Below the pieces are notes generated by a model. The model ran no database searches. It was not told the DNA's origin and worked only from the letters and a program-made list of their open reading frames with translations. This document shows, piece by piece, positions 29,767 to 37,762 of a stretch of DNA of 64,000 bases. Source of the DNA: an uncultured Flavobacteriaceae bacterium (GTDB taxonomy: Bacteria; Bacteroidota; Bacteroidia; Flavobacteriales; Flavobacteriaceae). The position numbers were made by a program, and so were the translations under genes. The DNA lies in the NCBI GenBank assembly GCA_947504035.1, contig CANNGA010000006.1, forward strand, positions 1-64,000, read 5' to 3'. The stretch's first letter is position 1. Each line of letters begins with the position of its first letter.

Positions 29767-31066
29767 GAGATGTAAACTGTTTGAGTTTACCACTTTTACT
29801 ACGTTGCAGTTCTTTTACGTTTTCGAAAGTAACCTGTAACCCTGTTTCTAAATAGGTGCTAATTGCTTTTTTTATTGCACTTATATTTTCGTTAGAAAGT
29901 ACCTCTTTACTAGTATAGCGAATTTTAAAGGTATCTAGAGCGTGTTGCTCTATAATAAATTCTTTCACATTGGCGTTGTCTTCGATAACAGTTTTAGTGA
30001 CGTAATAAAACGTTAGACCAGCGGCGCGTTTTCCACTGGGTAAAATTACAATGTCGCTTGTACGGCCCACGAGATGTTTTAAGATAGGTGTTCTAGGTGT
30101 GCTATCTTCATAAAGCGCTCCAATATCGCCAATATCATAACGAATAAAAGGATGTGCTTTGTTGTGAAGCGCAGTAATAACGATGCGCCCTTCTTCGCCA
30201 TAAGGAAGAATAGTGCCATGCGCATCTACAATTTCGACAAATAAGTCTTCAGCATTAACTTGCCATTGGTTATCGGGTGTGTTAAATGCAATCAAACCCA
30301 ATTCGGCCGAACCATATTCATTAACAATTGGTAGCCCTAGACTTGATTCTAAAAGTTTTTTATCGTTTTCAAATAACATTTCAGCAGTAACTATACACAC
30401 TTTTAGAGATGGGCAAATCGTTTTCAAAACGAGGTTTTTAAGTTCTAAGTACTTTGCAAATTGTACAATAGCGCTGGTGTATCCATTTATATAATCGAAA
30501 GGTGTGCGTTTAAATTTTTCTACATTTTGAGCCATCATGTTCGAACTTAAATCAAAAACCGAAAATCGAAAACGATTCGCCAAGACGTCTTTAAAGCGTT
30601 CTTTATAATAGCCTGAGGGATTTAAAGGAATACCATAAAAACGGGCTTGCTTAGAAGTTGCAACATCTATAGCATACCAGCTATACCTATCTATAAAGTT
30701 GGCCCAAGTAATGGCATGCGCATATTTGTCTTTAGCAAAAATTAGAGGTGTTCCAGAAGACCCCGATGTTCTGTGAAGGTGACAGTTTTTTGTTGTAAAA
30801 CCATGACTTAACCGTTCATGTAAAGGGGTTTGTAAATCTGCTTTAGAGATAATAGGTATGTTTTTCCAAAGCGTTAGCGTTTTGTCTTTAACGAAATTGC
30901 GATAAAACTTATTGTGTTTTAAATGGTGTGCTACAATAGCTTCTTTTTTAGCATTGAGAGCGTTTAGATACGCGGCATTGGTTTTATGTTGAAGTTCTAA
31001 AAGATCATATTTTGCCTTTTGTATAGGGAAGCCTTTTAGTCGTAAAGTGAGATCAAATAAATTCAC
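29756..31066 (-). CDS. CapK/PaaK-like adenylate-forming enzyme
   Basis: A 436-residue member of the phenylacetate-CoA ligase-like (PaaK/CapK) group of ANL enzymes. LHRTSGSSGTPLIFAKD is the phosphate loop, NEYGSAELGLIAF the second core block, and HPFIRYDIGDIG the ribose-binding aspartate block. A C-terminal domain ends with the KLKQF lysine region. Relatives occur in many capsule and exopolysaccharide loci without a proven reaction; they may activate an acyl substituent. It is encoded opposite to, and overlapping the end of, the polysaccharide array. A role in decorating that polymer is a contextual inference. Confidence 0.85.
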   Translation of the reverse strand: MNLFDLTLRLKGFPIQKAKYDLLELQHKTNAAYLNALNAKKEAIVAHHLKHNKFYRNFVKDKTLTLWKNIPIISKADLQTPLHERLSHGFTTKNCHLHRTSGSSGTPLIFAKDKYAHAITWANFIDRYSWYAIDVATSKQARFYGIPLNPSGYYKERFKDVLANRFRFSVFDLSSNMMAQNVEKFKRTPFDYINGYTSAIVQFAKYLELKNLVLKTICPSLKVCIVTAEMLFENDKKLLESSLGLPIVNEYGSAELGLIAFNTPDNQWQVNAEDLFVEIVDAHGTILPYGEEGRIVITALHNKAHPFIRYDIGDIGALYEDSTPRTPILKHLVGRTSDIVILPSGKRAAGLTFYYVTKTVIEDNANVKEFIIEQHALDTFKIRYTSKEVLSNENISAIKKAISTYLETGLQVTFENVKELQRSKSGKLKQFTSLIM

Positions 31067-31208
31067 AAGGTGGGATTATAGTATGTAATTGAAATGTTGA
31101 ATTGTAATGTGCGCAGCGAAAAATAGTGATTTTACAGGCAATTTTAAAAAGTTTAAACCAAGTTCGTAAAGTAAATAAAAAATAGTCGTGAATTTAGAAG
31201 CATTAATT

Positions 31209-31216
31209 TATTTTTG
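31209..31216 (+). promoter_or_regulatory. Possible -7 element for purD
   Basis: TATTTTTG fits TAnnTTTG and lies 60 nt upstream of the purD ATG at 31277. No good -33 TTTG precedes it. Confidence 0.35.
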
Positions 31217-31276
31217 TGGCACATTATAAATTTAGAATTGAGTCATTCTCTTATTAGGGAAATTAAAACAAAACAC

Positions 31277-32548
31277 ATGAATATTTTAATATTAGGTTCT
31301 GGAGGAAGAGAACATACCTTTGCTTGGAAAATTGCACAAAGTAAGACCTGTAAATCGCTTTTTGTAGCGCCAGGTAATTCTGGAACTGCCGAAGTGGCTA
31401 CTAATGTGAATATAGGTGTTAATGATTTTCCAGCAATTAAACAATTGGTTTTAGATAAAGCCGTAGACCTTGTTGTTGTTGGCCCAGAAGACCCTTTAGT
31501 TAATGGTATTCACGATTTCTTTTTAAATGATGAAGCGCTCAAACATGTTGCTGTTATAGGCCCACAAAAAGCAGCTGCAGAGTTAGAGGGAAGCAAGGAA
31601 TTTGCTAAAGAGTTTTTATACCGTCATAACATACCAACAGCTGCCTACGAGAGTTTTACAAAAGCAACTGTAGAGCAAGGATATGCCTTTTTAGAAACCT
31701 TAACGGCACCTTATGTTCTTAAAGCAGACGGTTTAGCCGCAGGGAAAGGTGTTGTAATATTAAATGATATAGACGAGGCTAAAGCAGAATTAAAAAGCAT
31801 GCTTGTAGATTCTAAGTTTGGTTCAGCAAGTACGAAAGTGGTGATCGAAGAGTTTTTAGATGGTATTGAGTTGAGTTGTTTTGTTTTAACCGATGGGACA
31901 AACTATAAAGTTTTGCCAACAGCTAAAGATTACAAACGCATTGGAGAAGGTGATACAGGATTGAATACAGGCGGAATGGGTGCGGTTTCTCCAGTACCTT
32001 TTGCAACAGACGCTTTTTTAGAAAAAATAGAACAGCGCATTGTAAAACCTACAGTAGAAGGTTTAAAGAAAGATAATTTACCTTATGTTGGTTTTATTTT
32101 TATTGGCTTGATAAAAGTAGGAGACGATCCAAAAGTTATCGAGTATAATGTACGTATGGGAGATCCAGAAACAGAAGTCGTATTTCCTAGGCTTAAAAAC
32201 GATTTGGTAGACGTACTTCAAGCTATGGCTAATGGGACTTTAGATAAAATAGATATCGCTATCGATAGCCGTGCAGCAACCACTATTATGTTAGTGTCTG
32301 GAGGGTATCCCGAGGCTTATGAAAAAGGGAAAGTAATTACTGGTATTGAAACTATAGAGGATTCTATTCCATTTCACGCTGGAGCACAATTAGAAGACGG
32401 TAAAGTAGTAACCTCTGGAGGCCGCGTAATGTCAATTACATCTTATGGAGAAACGTATCAAGAAGCCATAAAAAAATCTTACCAAAGTATAGCTAAGCTA
32501 CAATTTGATAAGATGTATTATCGTAAAGATATCGGGTTTGATCTATAA
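31277..32548 (+). CDS. purD: Phosphoribosylamine-glycine ligase
   Basis: A 423-residue GAR synthetase. The start is set at the ATG at 31277 because MNILILGSGGREHTFAWKI is the canonical N terminus; the frame is open 21 codons further upstream but those are not family-like. LKADGLAAGKGVVIL is the ATP-grasp lysine block and NTGGMGAVSPVPF and YNVRMGDPETEVV are further invariant sites. It couples 5-phosphoribosylamine and glycine in the second step of de novo purine synthesis. No other pur gene is adjacent. Confidence 0.97.
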   Translation: MNILILGSGGREHTFAWKIAQSKTCKSLFVAPGNSGTAEVATNVNIGVNDFPAIKQLVLDKAVDLVVVGPEDPLVNGIHDFFLNDEALKHVAVIGPQKAAAELEGSKEFAKEFLYRHNIPTAAYESFTKATVEQGYAFLETLTAPYVLKADGLAAGKGVVILNDIDEAKAELKSMLVDSKFGSASTKVVIEEFLDGIELSCFVLTDGTNYKVLPTAKDYKRIGEGDTGLNTGGMGAVSPVPFATDAFLEKIEQRIVKPTVEGLKKDNLPYVGFIFIGLIKVGDDPKVIEYNVRMGDPETEVVFPRLKNDLVDVLQAMANGTLDKIDIAIDSRAATTIMLVSGGYPEAYEKGKVITGIETIEDSIPFHAGAQLEDGKVVTSGGRVMSITSYGETYQEAIKKSYQSIAKLQFDKMYYRKDIGFDL

Positions 32549-32770
32549 AAATGAGTGAGACGAAATGCTTTTGTCTTCCTCATTGTTAGCGCTAAATATC
32601 TTAAGTTGTTTCATCCAATATACCATGGCAACAATGCCAATAATGATAAAGATCCAAGAAGCAGTATTGGCTAGCCACCAATTTTCTAATTCTAAATCTC
32701 TTATAGCATCTAGTGGAGTAAGGAGAACGTTAACAAATAAATCTTGTATCGCGTAAAAGAAGTCTTTCAT
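32543..32770 (-). CDS. Small conserved membrane protein (DUF6341-like)
   Basis: A 75-residue protein starting at the ATG at 32770 (MKDFFYAIQDLFVNVLLTP). It has an amphipathic N terminus, the conserved-looking LELENWWLANTASWIF, and one membrane helix (about residues 37-55) followed by a charged tail. I recognise it as a small protein found next to the DUF6427 gene in Flavobacteriaceae. The function is unknown. It overlaps the end of purD by 6 nt on the opposite strand and is divergent from the next gene, with only 39 nt between the starts. Confidence 0.65.
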   Translation of the reverse strand: MKDFFYAIQDLFVNVLLTPLDAIRDLELENWWLANTASWIFIIIGIVAMVYWMKQLKIFSANNEEDKSISSHSFL

Positions 32771-32789
32771 GATTGTTATATTTACAAAG

Positions 32790-32797
32790 CAAAAATA
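32790..32797 (-). promoter_or_regulatory. Possible -7 element for the small membrane protein gene
   Basis: The minus-strand reading is TATTTTTG, matching TAnnTTTG, 20 nt upstream of the ATG at 32770. It lies inside the 39-nt divergent spacer. Confidence 0.3.
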
Positions 32798-32809
32798 CAA
32801 AAACAGTTA

Positions 32810-33736
32810 ATGATTACAAGCATTTTTAGTAAATCTAAACCAACTAATTTAATTATTGGTTTTTTTAGTATTGCTTTAAGTTGTGCTTTTGCTTATTTTA
32901 AGATTGAAACGCATGCACTTACTTACACCAATACATTACAGCTTCTGGGGCTTGTTGTTTTAAGTTGTTTGGGAATGCTCTTCGTAAACTTCATTGCGAG
33001 TAAAAACAGTCTAAGCAAAACGAATACTTTAGAGGTGCCCCTGTACAGTAGTTTTTTACTATTAATACCAGAAAGTACGTCTCATCTTAATATTGTTATT
33101 GCTAACCTTTTAATTTTATTAGGGTTGCGACGTATTATCAGCTTGCGTTCACAAAAAAAAATAAAAAACAAATTATTCGACGCTGCACTATGCATCACTT
33201 TAGCGTCTTTGTGTTACGCGTGGAGCATCCTGTTTTTTTTAGTTATTTTCTTAGCAGTATCTCTACAGACAGAAAATAAAATAAGACACTGGTTGATTCC
33301 GTTAGTTGGTAGCATAACGGTATATCTTATAGCTTACAGTGTTGGTTTTATAGTAGATTATAAGTTGTTTGAGCAGTTATTTGCCGATTTTCAAATACGT
33401 TTAGACTTTAGGTATTACAGTACGATACGGCTTACGCTGGCACTATTACTTTTAATAGCGCTTGGGCTATGGGCATCTTGGTTTTATTTTAAAAGTATCA
33501 CGCAGCGTAAAAAGGCAGTACGCCCCGCTTATTACATTATAATTGTATCGTTTTTTATTGCGCTAGTGGTGAATACTGTTGTTTTACAAAAAAATGGAGG
33601 TGCACTTCTTTTTGTATTTGCCCCCTTGTCCATTATAATGTCAAACTATATCGATACCCTAAAAAAAGATTGGCTTAAGGAAAGTTTTTTTAGTGTGTTT
33701 TTAATAGCACCACTAGTGCTGTTATTGCTGCTATAA
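32810..33736 (+). CDS. Polytopic membrane protein (DUF6427-like)
   Basis: A 308-residue protein from the ATG at 32810 (MITSIFSKSKPTNLIIGFF), with about eight to nine hydrophobic segments and no signal peptide. A conserved family feature is the short basic loop with LGLRRIISLRSQKKIKNKLFD followed by ALCITLASLCYAWS. I recognise it as a flavobacterial membrane protein, probably DUF6427, of unknown function. It is usually close to purD and the small divergent protein, as here. Transport or envelope biogenesis are guesses only. Confidence 0.65.
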   Translation: MITSIFSKSKPTNLIIGFFSIALSCAFAYFKIETHALTYTNTLQLLGLVVLSCLGMLFVNFIASKNSLSKTNTLEVPLYSSFLLLIPESTSHLNIVIANLLILLGLRRIISLRSQKKIKNKLFDAALCITLASLCYAWSILFFLVIFLAVSLQTENKIRHWLIPLVGSITVYLIAYSVGFIVDYKLFEQLFADFQIRLDFRYYSTIRLTLALLLLIALGLWASWFYFKSITQRKKAVRPAYYIIIVSFFIALVVNTVVLQKNGGALLFVFAPLSIIMSNYIDTLKKDWLKESFFSVFLIAPLVLLLLL

Positions 33737-33845
33737 TTAGCAGACTATGTTTTTTATTACAAAGAACACCATTCTTAAAAGCCTATTATATATTTAGAGT
33801 GGTATACATTTTACAATAGGTCTTCTGGATTTGATGAAATACATC

Positions 33846-33853
33846 TATATTTG
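33846..33853 (+). promoter_or_regulatory. Possible -7 element for the DUF4254 gene
   Basis: TATATTTG fits TAnnTTTG and lies 20 nt upstream of the ATG at 33874. A TTTG at 33830-33833 is too close (12 nt) to be a normal -33 box. Confidence 0.35.
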
Positions 33854-33873
33854 TCCTTTAAATTTAAGGAAAC

Positions 33874-34479
33874 ATGTTTACCGAAAAAGCGAATAAGATA
33901 TTTCAAGATGTTATAGAAACGTATCACATTATAAATTCTGTAGAACAGTCTTTTGAAAATCCATACCCTAAAAGTGACCTTATAGAACATTTGTTATATA
34001 GAAAATGTTGGATAGACACCGTACAATGGCATTACGAAGATATTATTCGCGATCCTCAAATAGATCCTGTAGCCGCATTAACATTGAAGCGTAAAATAGA
34101 TGCTTCAAACCAGGATAGAACAGACATGGTGGAGTATATTGATAGTTATTTTTTAGAACATTATAAAGCCGTATCTCCTAAAACTGATGCTACAATTAAT
34201 ACCGAAAGTCCTGCTTGGGGCGTAGACCGCCTATCTATTTTAGCGTTGAAGGTGTATCATATGAATGAGGAAGCCACGCGAGAGGATGCTTCCGAGGTTC
34301 ATAAAGCAGCATGCCAATCAAAGCTAGATATTTTATTAGAGCAACGTGTTGATTTGTCTACGGCAATTGATACCTTATTAAAAGATATTGAGACAGGGGA
34401 TAAGTATATGAAAGTATACAAGCAAATGAAAATGTATAACGATGAGGAGCTTAATCCCGTATTACGCTCACAAAAATAA
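33874..34479 (+). CDS. DUF4254 domain-containing protein
   Basis: A 201-residue soluble, helical protein. The pattern YRKCWIDTVQWHYEDIIRDP near the N terminus and SPAWGVDRLSILALKVYHM in the centre match the DUF4254 family of Bacteroidota, which commonly sits immediately upstream of a GT9 glycosyltransferase gene, as here (41-nt gap). The function is not known. The association suggests lipopolysaccharide core or heptose-related biology. Confidence 0.82.
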   Translation: MFTEKANKIFQDVIETYHIINSVEQSFENPYPKSDLIEHLLYRKCWIDTVQWHYEDIIRDPQIDPVAALTLKRKIDASNQDRTDMVEYIDSYFLEHYKAVSPKTDATINTESPAWGVDRLSILALKVYHMNEEATREDASEVHKAACQSKLDILLEQRVDLSTAIDTLLKDIETGDKYMKVYKQMKMYNDEELNPVLRSQK

Positions 34480-34520
34480 AGTTCTATTCTAAATGAACTT
34501 TAGAAAATTAAAGGCTATTA

Positions 34521-35543
34521 ATGGCAACATCAAAACTAAATATCTTAGTGATACGACTATCCGCTATGGGAGATGTTGCCATGACAGTACCCGTTTTAAG
34601 AGCGTTTACCACACAATATCCAGATGTGGCAGTAACAGTACTCACCAGAGCTTTTTTTGCACCTTTCTTTAGAGATTTAAAGCAGGTAACAGTTGTAGTA
34701 GCCGATGTTAAAGGCACGCATAAAGGCATCTTTGGCCTTTACAAATTGGCTAGAACCTTAAACAAGCAATATAGGTGTTATGCTATTGCAGATGTACATG
34801 ATGTATTGCGTAGTAAAGTCTTAAAATTGTTTCTGAAACGCAAGAGAAGCGCAACGATTGATAAAGGGAGAGCCGAAAAAAAAGACCTTATATCTGGTGT
34901 TCTGTTTCAACAACTAAAAATGACACCAGAACGTTATGCAGACGTGTTTAAAGCGCTAGGCTTTCCTATAGATTTGAGCGCCCCTTCATTTCCAAAGCAA
35001 ATTCTTTTAAAGGATACGCTTAAAGTCTTTTTAGGCGATGTGTCTAAAAAAAGTATTGGTATTGCACCTTTTGCAGCGCATAAGGGGAAAATGTACCCTG
35101 TAGATGTAATGGAGGAGGTTATCGCAGCACTATCCGAATACAATATTGTTTTATTTGGAGGAGGCAAAACAGAAATTAGTATTTTAAATGCTATAGAACA
35201 GCGTTATGCTCATGTGAAGAGCGTAGCAGGTAAAGTGTCTTTAGAAGAAGAGTTAGATCTCATTTCGAATTTAGATCTCATGTTAGCGATGGATTCTGGC
35301 AATGCCCATATTGCTGCAATGTTGGGTTTAAAGGTGCTTACAATATGGGGTGTAACCCATCCTTATGCAGGTTTTGCGCCTTTCAATCAGCCAGAGGATT
35401 ATATGCTAGTAGCAGACCGTTCAAAATTCCCCCTTATCCCTACCTCCATTTATGGTAATACCTATCCAGAGGGTTATGAAACTGCAGCAGCTTCTATACC
35501 CCCATCGGTATTAATTTCAAAAGTAAAAGCGGTACTTTCTTAG
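34521..35543 (+). CDS. Glycosyltransferase family 9 (heptosyltransferase-like)
   Basis: A 340-residue GT-B transferase. The N terminus ILVIRLSAMGDVAMTVPVLRAF is the GT9 signature. The C-terminal domain has IGIAPFAAHKGKMYPVD, VLFGGGKTE, LDLMLAMDSGNAHIAAMLGLKVLTIWGVTHPYAGFAP, which binds the nucleotide heptose. Members build the lipopolysaccharide inner core in the cytoplasm. It probably forms a two-gene unit with the DUF4254 gene and stops just before a hairpin shared with the convergent reductase gene. Confidence 0.9.
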   Translation: MATSKLNILVIRLSAMGDVAMTVPVLRAFTTQYPDVAVTVLTRAFFAPFFRDLKQVTVVVADVKGTHKGIFGLYKLARTLNKQYRCYAIADVHDVLRSKVLKLFLKRKRSATIDKGRAEKKDLISGVLFQQLKMTPERYADVFKALGFPIDLSAPSFPKQILLKDTLKVFLGDVSKKSIGIAPFAAHKGKMYPVDVMEEVIAALSEYNIVLFGGGKTEISILNAIEQRYAHVKSVAGKVSLEEELDLISNLDLMLAMDSGNAHIAAMLGLKVLTIWGVTHPYAGFAPFNQPEDYMLVADRSKFPLIPTSIYGNTYPEGYETAAASIPPSVLISKVKAVLS

Positions 35544-35556
35544 TGTTTTTATAAAA

Positions 35557-35583
35557 CGATGATGTATAACTTATACATCATCG
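35557..35583 (-). terminator. Hairpin terminator at the end of the reductase gene
   Basis: A perfect 12-bp inverted repeat (35557-35568 with 35572-35583) has a 3-nt loop. The right arm encodes the last residues and the stop codon of the minus-strand reductase. On the minus strand the stem is followed by TTTTATAAAAA. It separates two convergent genes. Confidence 0.7.
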
Positions 35584-36629
35584 AAATCAATAACAATAGT
35601 AGATGTTGTAGGATGCGCTTGGCATGTTAGTATTAGGCCTTCGTTTACCTCGTTTTCTGTTAATATGCTATTCATACGCATTGTCGCTTCACCTTCTTTA
35701 ACACGGGCTAAACAACTGCTACAAATACCGCCTTGGCATGAATAAGGTGCGTCTAAATCTTTATCTAAAGCTGCTTCAAGAATGGTTTGCTTTGCAGACA
35801 TCTCAAACGTAGTCGCTTCATCATCTACATGAACTGTAATTGTCGTTTTACCATTTGCAGCAGGCGCACTAGTTGCAATCTCACTTTGTTTTGCGGCTTT
35901 AAACAATTCAAAATGGATGCGTTCTTCGGCAATAGCATGCTCGGTGAGTACATCTTTAACAGTGTGAATCATGGCCTCGGGGCCACATAAATAAAAGGCA
36001 TCTACAGTTATGTCCTTGTGTTTGTTTTTAATCACATAATTTACAGTGCTCTTTTCAATACGTCCAAAAATAGCATTGTCTTCATCGGTTTGGCTAAATA
36101 CAAACTGAATAGAAAAACGGTCACTGTACTTATTTTGTAGGTCTAATAATTCGTTTAAAAACATAGTTTCCTTAGTAGATTTGTTACCGTATACTAAGAT
36201 GACCTTGCTCTCTTTTTCTTCTTCTAAAGCACATTTAATAATGCTTAAAATAGGGGTGATGCCACTACCAGCTGCAAAAGCAGCAATATGTTTTGTTTTA
36301 CTGTCATTAGGCTGAAATGTAAAGCGCCCTTTTGGAGGAGCGACCTCTAAAGTATCACCAACTTTTAAACTATTATTAGCGTAGGCAGAGAAGGTACCAT
36401 CTTTAACTTCTTTAACAGCAACTTTTAATACTCCGCTGTGAGGGGCTACACATAGCGAATAGTCACGCCTCACTTCACTTCCATTGATTTCTGTTTTAAG
36501 AGTGATGTACTGCCCTGCGCTAAAAGAAAATTCATCTTTTAAAGCATCAGGAACATTAAAACTTAAGCTTACAGAAGTATCAGTTTCTCTAGTAATATTT
36601 TTTATAGATAGTGTGTGAAATCCAGACAT
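35571..36629 (-). CDS. PaaE-like ferredoxin-NADP reductase family oxidoreductase with C-terminal 2Fe-2S domain
   Basis: A 352-residue protein from the ATG at 36629 (MSGFHTLSIKNITRET). The FAD domain has RRDYSLCVAP, and the NAD(P) domain has FAAGSGITPILSIIK and YLCGPEAMI. The C-terminal ferredoxin domain has the cluster cysteines C-x4-C-x2-C in SCQGGICSSC plus a later cysteine in ILTCQAHP. This is the order of PaaE, Hcr and related reductases that pass electrons from NADPH to an oxygenase or other partner. No paaABCD genes are in the window, so the partner is unknown. It is divergent from the PadR gene and might share its operator. Confidence 0.88.
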   Translation of the reverse strand: MSGFHTLSIKNITRETDTSVSLSFNVPDALKDEFSFSAGQYITLKTEINGSEVRRDYSLCVAPHSGVLKVAVKEVKDGTFSAYANNSLKVGDTLEVAPPKGRFTFQPNDSKTKHIAAFAAGSGITPILSIIKCALEEEKESKVILVYGNKSTKETMFLNELLDLQNKYSDRFSIQFVFSQTDEDNAIFGRIEKSTVNYVIKNKHKDITVDAFYLCGPEAMIHTVKDVLTEHAIAEERIHFELFKAAKQSEIATSAPAANGKTTITVHVDDEATTFEMSAKQTILEAALDKDLDAPYSCQGGICSSCLARVKEGEATMRMNSILTENEVNEGLILTCQAHPTTSTIVIDFDDV

Positions 36630-36643
36630 GATAAAATTTTTTT

Positions 36644-36651
36644 CAAAAATA
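36644..36651 (-). promoter_or_regulatory. Possible -7 element for the reductase gene
   Basis: The minus-strand reading is TATTTTTG (TAnnTTTG), 14 nt upstream of the ATG at 36629. No -33 box is evident. Confidence 0.3.
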
Positions 36652-36692
36652 ATGAAGCTAGACGTTTTACCCATGTATTTGTTATAAAATTA

Positions 36693-36728
36693 ATACATAA
36701 GTTTGTTATGCATAATAAACTTATGTAT
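36693..36728. promoter_or_regulatory. 36-bp palindrome, probable PadR operator
   Basis: Arms ATACATAAGTTT (36693-36704) and AAACTTATGTAT (36717-36728) are perfect inverted repeats. The 12 bases between contain a second perfect 10-bp palindrome TTATGCATAA (36706-36715), so the whole 36 bp is symmetric except one pair (36705/36716). The ends contain the ACAT/ATGT words typical of PadR sites. It ends 12 nt before the padR ATG and overlaps the predicted promoter, as expected for autorepression. Confidence 0.75.
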
Positions 36729-36733
36729 GTTTG
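36702..36733 (+). promoter_or_regulatory. Promoter of the padR operon
   Basis: TTTG at 36702-36705 and TATGTTTG at 36726-36733 match the Bacteroidota -33 and -7 elements with a 20-nt spacer. The -7 element ends 7 nt before the ATG at 36741, so the transcript would have a very short or no leader. Most of the promoter lies within the palindrome. Confidence 0.55.
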
Positions 36734-36740
36734 TAGCATT

Positions 36741-37079
36741 ATGAGACCAACTAATTTGTATAAAGGCAGTTTAAATACCATTATTTTAAAGCTCTTAAGT
36801 ACACATGATAAGATGTACGGCTATGAGATAACACAGAAAGTTAAAGCCATAACTAAAGGTGAACTTCATATTACAGAAGGCGCTTTATATCCTTCCCTTC
36901 ATAAATTAGAAGCAGAAGGGCTTTTGGAAGTAGAATTTGTAAAAGTTAACAATAGAACACGAAAATATTACCGGCTTACAGAGCAAGGTACCAAAGAAAC
37001 GATGCGTAAGCTCGAAGCATTGGAAAATTACATCAAAACAATGCGTGCTTTAGTCTCACCTAAATTTAGATTAGAATGA
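36741..37079 (+). CDS. PadR family transcriptional regulator
   Basis: A 112-residue winged-helix regulator starting at the ATG at 36741. TIILKLLSTHDKMYGYEIT and GELHITEGALYPSLHKLEAEGLLE are the PadR wing and recognition-helix signatures, followed by RKYYRLTEQGTKETMRKLE and one C-terminal dimerisation helix. This is the short PadR-s2 architecture. Such proteins repress membrane-protein or efflux operons and their own gene until a ligand or stress signal appears. It overlaps the next gene by 4 nt. The frame is open upstream to 36615 but that stretch overlaps the operator and is not family-like. Confidence 0.92.
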   Translation: MRPTNLYKGSLNTIILKLLSTHDKMYGYEITQKVKAITKGELHITEGALYPSLHKLEAEGLLEVEFVKVNNRTRKYYRLTEQGTKETMRKLEALENYIKTMRALVSPKFRLE

Positions 37080-37738
37080 AGTCATTAGCAGCAGAAGATA
37101 TACAATTTATAGATACCTATCTCATAAATTCTGGGGTACATTTTATTGATATTAGGGTAGAAATGATAGATCATATCGCTACAGATATTGAAGACACACT
37201 CCAAGTGAAGTCCGTGGGGTTTTATGAAGCGTTTAAGAACTACATGCTATTGCATAAAAAGGCCTTGTTGAAAGAAAATCAAAATATGTACAGACACATG
37301 GCTGCTAGAAAGGTTTTAAAGTGTTTTATAGCAACATTGTTGTCCTACCATACATTGTTTGTGTTTGGACTTCTATTTTTTGGACTTAGCGCTATCGATA
37401 AGGCTTTAGATGAAAATCAATTTGTGTCTGTTTTAAATGTGATTCCCATGTATAGTGTAGGTATAGTAAGTATCGTGTATGGCGTAATGGCTTGGAATGT
37501 TCGACAACGTTATTCTGTGTTTGAAGTATTAGGACTTTGTTTCCTAGGTATGCATTTTGCATTTAATGTTGTTTTTAAGATACATGTCGTCACTGTTTTT
37601 GGTATAGCGAATCAATTTTTAGCAGCAAAATTGGCCATATCTGTGGTAGGATTACTGTTGGTACTATTAATTAGAGTGGCCTTTCAATTGAAACGACGCT
37701 ACCAATTACAGTTTGAAACCAACTTTATAGTTAAATAA
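37076..37738 (+). CDS. Membrane protein of a PadR-linked family (copy 1)
   Basis: A 220-residue protein with a soluble N-terminal region (about residues 1-85) containing GVHFIDIRVEMIDHIATDIE, then about four membrane helices (from residue 88 on) and a basic end. The N-terminal motif is shared with the next gene. In PadR-linked systems such proteins are the usual regulated targets, and the 4-nt overlap with padR shows co-expression. I do not know its biochemical function. A DUF1700-like sensor or membrane partner is one thought, based only on size and the helical N terminus. Confidence 0.65.
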   Translation: MKSLAAEDIQFIDTYLINSGVHFIDIRVEMIDHIATDIEDTLQVKSVGFYEAFKNYMLLHKKALLKENQNMYRHMAARKVLKCFIATLLSYHTLFVFGLLFFGLSAIDKALDENQFVSVLNVIPMYSVGIVSIVYGVMAWNVRQRYSVFEVLGLCFLGMHFAFNVVFKIHVVTVFGIANQFLAAKLAISVVGLLLVLLIRVAFQLKRRYQLQFETNFIVK

Positions 37739-37762
37739 CCAATTCAAAAAAGTAATTTTATC

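Noticed and set aside
31214-31276. N-terminal extension of purD (21 codons)
   Set aside because: It overlaps the predicted promoter region and lacks family similarity; the canonical N terminus begins at 31277.
36615-36740. N-terminal extension of the PadR gene and overlap with the reductase start
   Set aside because: The extension would run through the palindromic operator and is not seen in PadR proteins; the ATG at 36741 fits the family.
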